Positions 63,601 through 64,000 of a stretch of DNA of 64,000 nucleotides are shown piece by piece. Both the position numbers and the translations under genes were made by a program. Each line of letters begins with the position of its first letter. The first letter of the stretch is position 1. The notes under the pieces were generated by a model, which ran no database searches, was not told the DNA's origin, and worked only from the letters and a program-made list of their open reading frames with translations. Source of the DNA: Halichondria panicea (Eukaryota > Porifera > Demospongiae > Suberitida > Halichondriidae); the NCBI RefSeq assembly GCF_963675165.1, contig NC_087386.1, positions 2,792,169 through 2,856,168 on the forward strand, written 5' to 3'.

Positions 63601-63821
63601 TTTAGGGATAAGAGTGTCTCATAATTCATGCTTCTGCCAACAAGATCTGGTAAGCTACAACAATGTATAGTGAGAAGCAAGGAGCTACGTACATGTATGT
63701 GTATGGAATATAAATTCACTCACTTCCTCATTTTCTTACTGCTGAATCTGATCTTGAGTGCCCTCTGAATGAGTGCGTCCGGGTCAACCTCGTGCTCTGA
63801 CTTCATCCCCTTCTGGAAGTA
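60630..63821 (-). CDS. EVI5: EVI5-type RabGAP, C-terminal coiled-coil part (gene continues off the right edge)
   Basis: Six exons are in frame: 63821-63724, 63557-63497, 63030-62977, 62880-62593, 62508-61960, 60818-60630. They encode about 412 residues to the stop. The order ALKIRFSSKKMRKLEKEYSS, then RLQTENTNMAQRISALEK, then ECASLADRLINGQVALAQDA matches the start of the EVI5/EVI5L coiled coil just after the TBC domain, which must lie to the right. EVI5 acts on Rab11-class GTPases and in cytokinesis. A 180-residue Lys/Ser-rich segment follows, then TYELARVKLQCAETAHELEG as in EVI5. The last exon has a CPQC pair not placed in any domain I know. Its acceptor is built from a CA repeat. Confidence 0.85.
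60830..61955. other. last EVI5 intron, no gene seen
   Basis: A (TG)n run and a G run lie next to the acceptor (60819-60850). At 60958-61020 a segment resembling the end of the CAGA-core repeat family (CCGAGGCGCC, then CAGTCTGTCTGTC) appears. A direct repeat of 24 bp (ATGCTGATTCAGCAAGCTAA) occurs at about 61167 and 61201. Nothing else is supported. Confidence 0.5.
63072..63269. mobile_element. MITE related to the 'ATACCGTATAGC' family
   Basis: TTTTTGTGGGGTAAAAATTC and its mirror (TTTTTACCCCACGAAG) mark the arms, and the right end reads GCTATACGGTAT. It lies in an EVI5 intron. Confidence 0.65.
63279..63429. mobile_element. short copy of the CAGGGTTTCAT MITE
   Basis: TCAGTGCTCTATCTAG at the left and CTGGATAGAACCCTGA at the right, with the G/C runs seen in 26515-26990. 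EVI5 intron. Confidence 0.6.
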
Positions 63822-64000
63822 CTGCAACCACAGAAAAGCAGAAACCATTTAAAAGGCAAGGAGTAAATTTTAGAGACCAACATTTTTTGGTGGAGAGACC
63901 GTCAGACGTACATTACATGTATATGTACATGTGCACAATATGCTCTGAGTTTAATGACACATTGTACACTGCATATAGGTATATAGATTCCCACGTAAAA

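Noticed and set aside
60630-63821. RABGAP1 rather than EVI5
   Set aside because: The coiled-coil start (KKMRKLEKEYSS, then ECASLADRLINGQV) follows EVI5 more closely than RABGAP1, which differs at these positions.

Overview
The window reads as nuclear DNA of an animal, most likely a sponge (Porifera, probably a demosponge). Its genes are intron-rich with short GT-AG introns and are typically metazoan: an ABL tyrosine kinase with SH3, SH2, kinase and C-terminal actin-binding regions, an EVI5-type RabGAP, endophilin-B, an ESCRT-I MVB12 subunit, a USP20/33-type deubiquitinase and UCHL5. The same window carries intron-bearing, bacterial-type vitamin B6 synthesis genes (PdxS/SNZ and PdxT/SNO). Most animals have lost these genes and sponges are the known exception, so the phylum assignment is an inference. 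All exon models below were assembled by eye from splice signals, and the complete ones close in frame.

Layout. 1-267 holds a LINE 3' end and 957-1754 a single-exon SAM methyltransferase. ABL runs on the minus strand from 9666 to 2269. PdxS (minus, 11916-10045) and PdxT (plus, 12182-13259) are head to head across 265 bp. A small coiled-coil hypothetical (13850-13317, minus), MVB12 (13953-16326) and endophilin-B (16603-21304) follow. Introns of the last two genes each contain an intact tRNA gene: Arg-TCT in MVB12 and Ile-AAT in endophilin-B. The USP20/33-like gene (21635-29336) comes next, then a tail-anchored hypothetical (33351-29617, minus) and UCHL5 (37926-33544, minus). UCHL5 starts only 75 bp from the first of two tandem threonine-synthase-like (THNSL2-like) genes (38002-39507 and 39715-42551).

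From about 42.7 to 60.6 kb the sequence is repeat-rich. It holds a diverged duplicated segment (42.7-44.1 and 57.5-58.9 kb) carrying a small membrane-protein gene. It also holds a Ginger-like integrase element with terminal inverted repeats and a CCGG target duplication (44155-46501), several LINE pieces in both orientations (46.6-51.1 kb), and nested miniature transposons (47.6-48.1 and 52.4-54.0 kb). A 108-bp perfect palindrome and a 1.55-kb AGAAC satellite with a strand-switch point lie in the same stretch, with exons of one unidentified gene between them. The window ends inside an EVI5 homologue (minus, 63821-60630), whose upstream part lies beyond the right edge.

How the genes relate. 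PdxS and PdxT form one pyridoxal-phosphate synthase and could share a promoter. The two THNSL2-like genes encode PLP-dependent enzymes, so makers and users of the cofactor lie within 30 kb; whether this matters is untested. MVB12, USP20/33-like, UCHL5, endophilin-B and EVI5 all belong to ubiquitin or membrane-traffic biology, but nothing in the sequence shows they are co-regulated.
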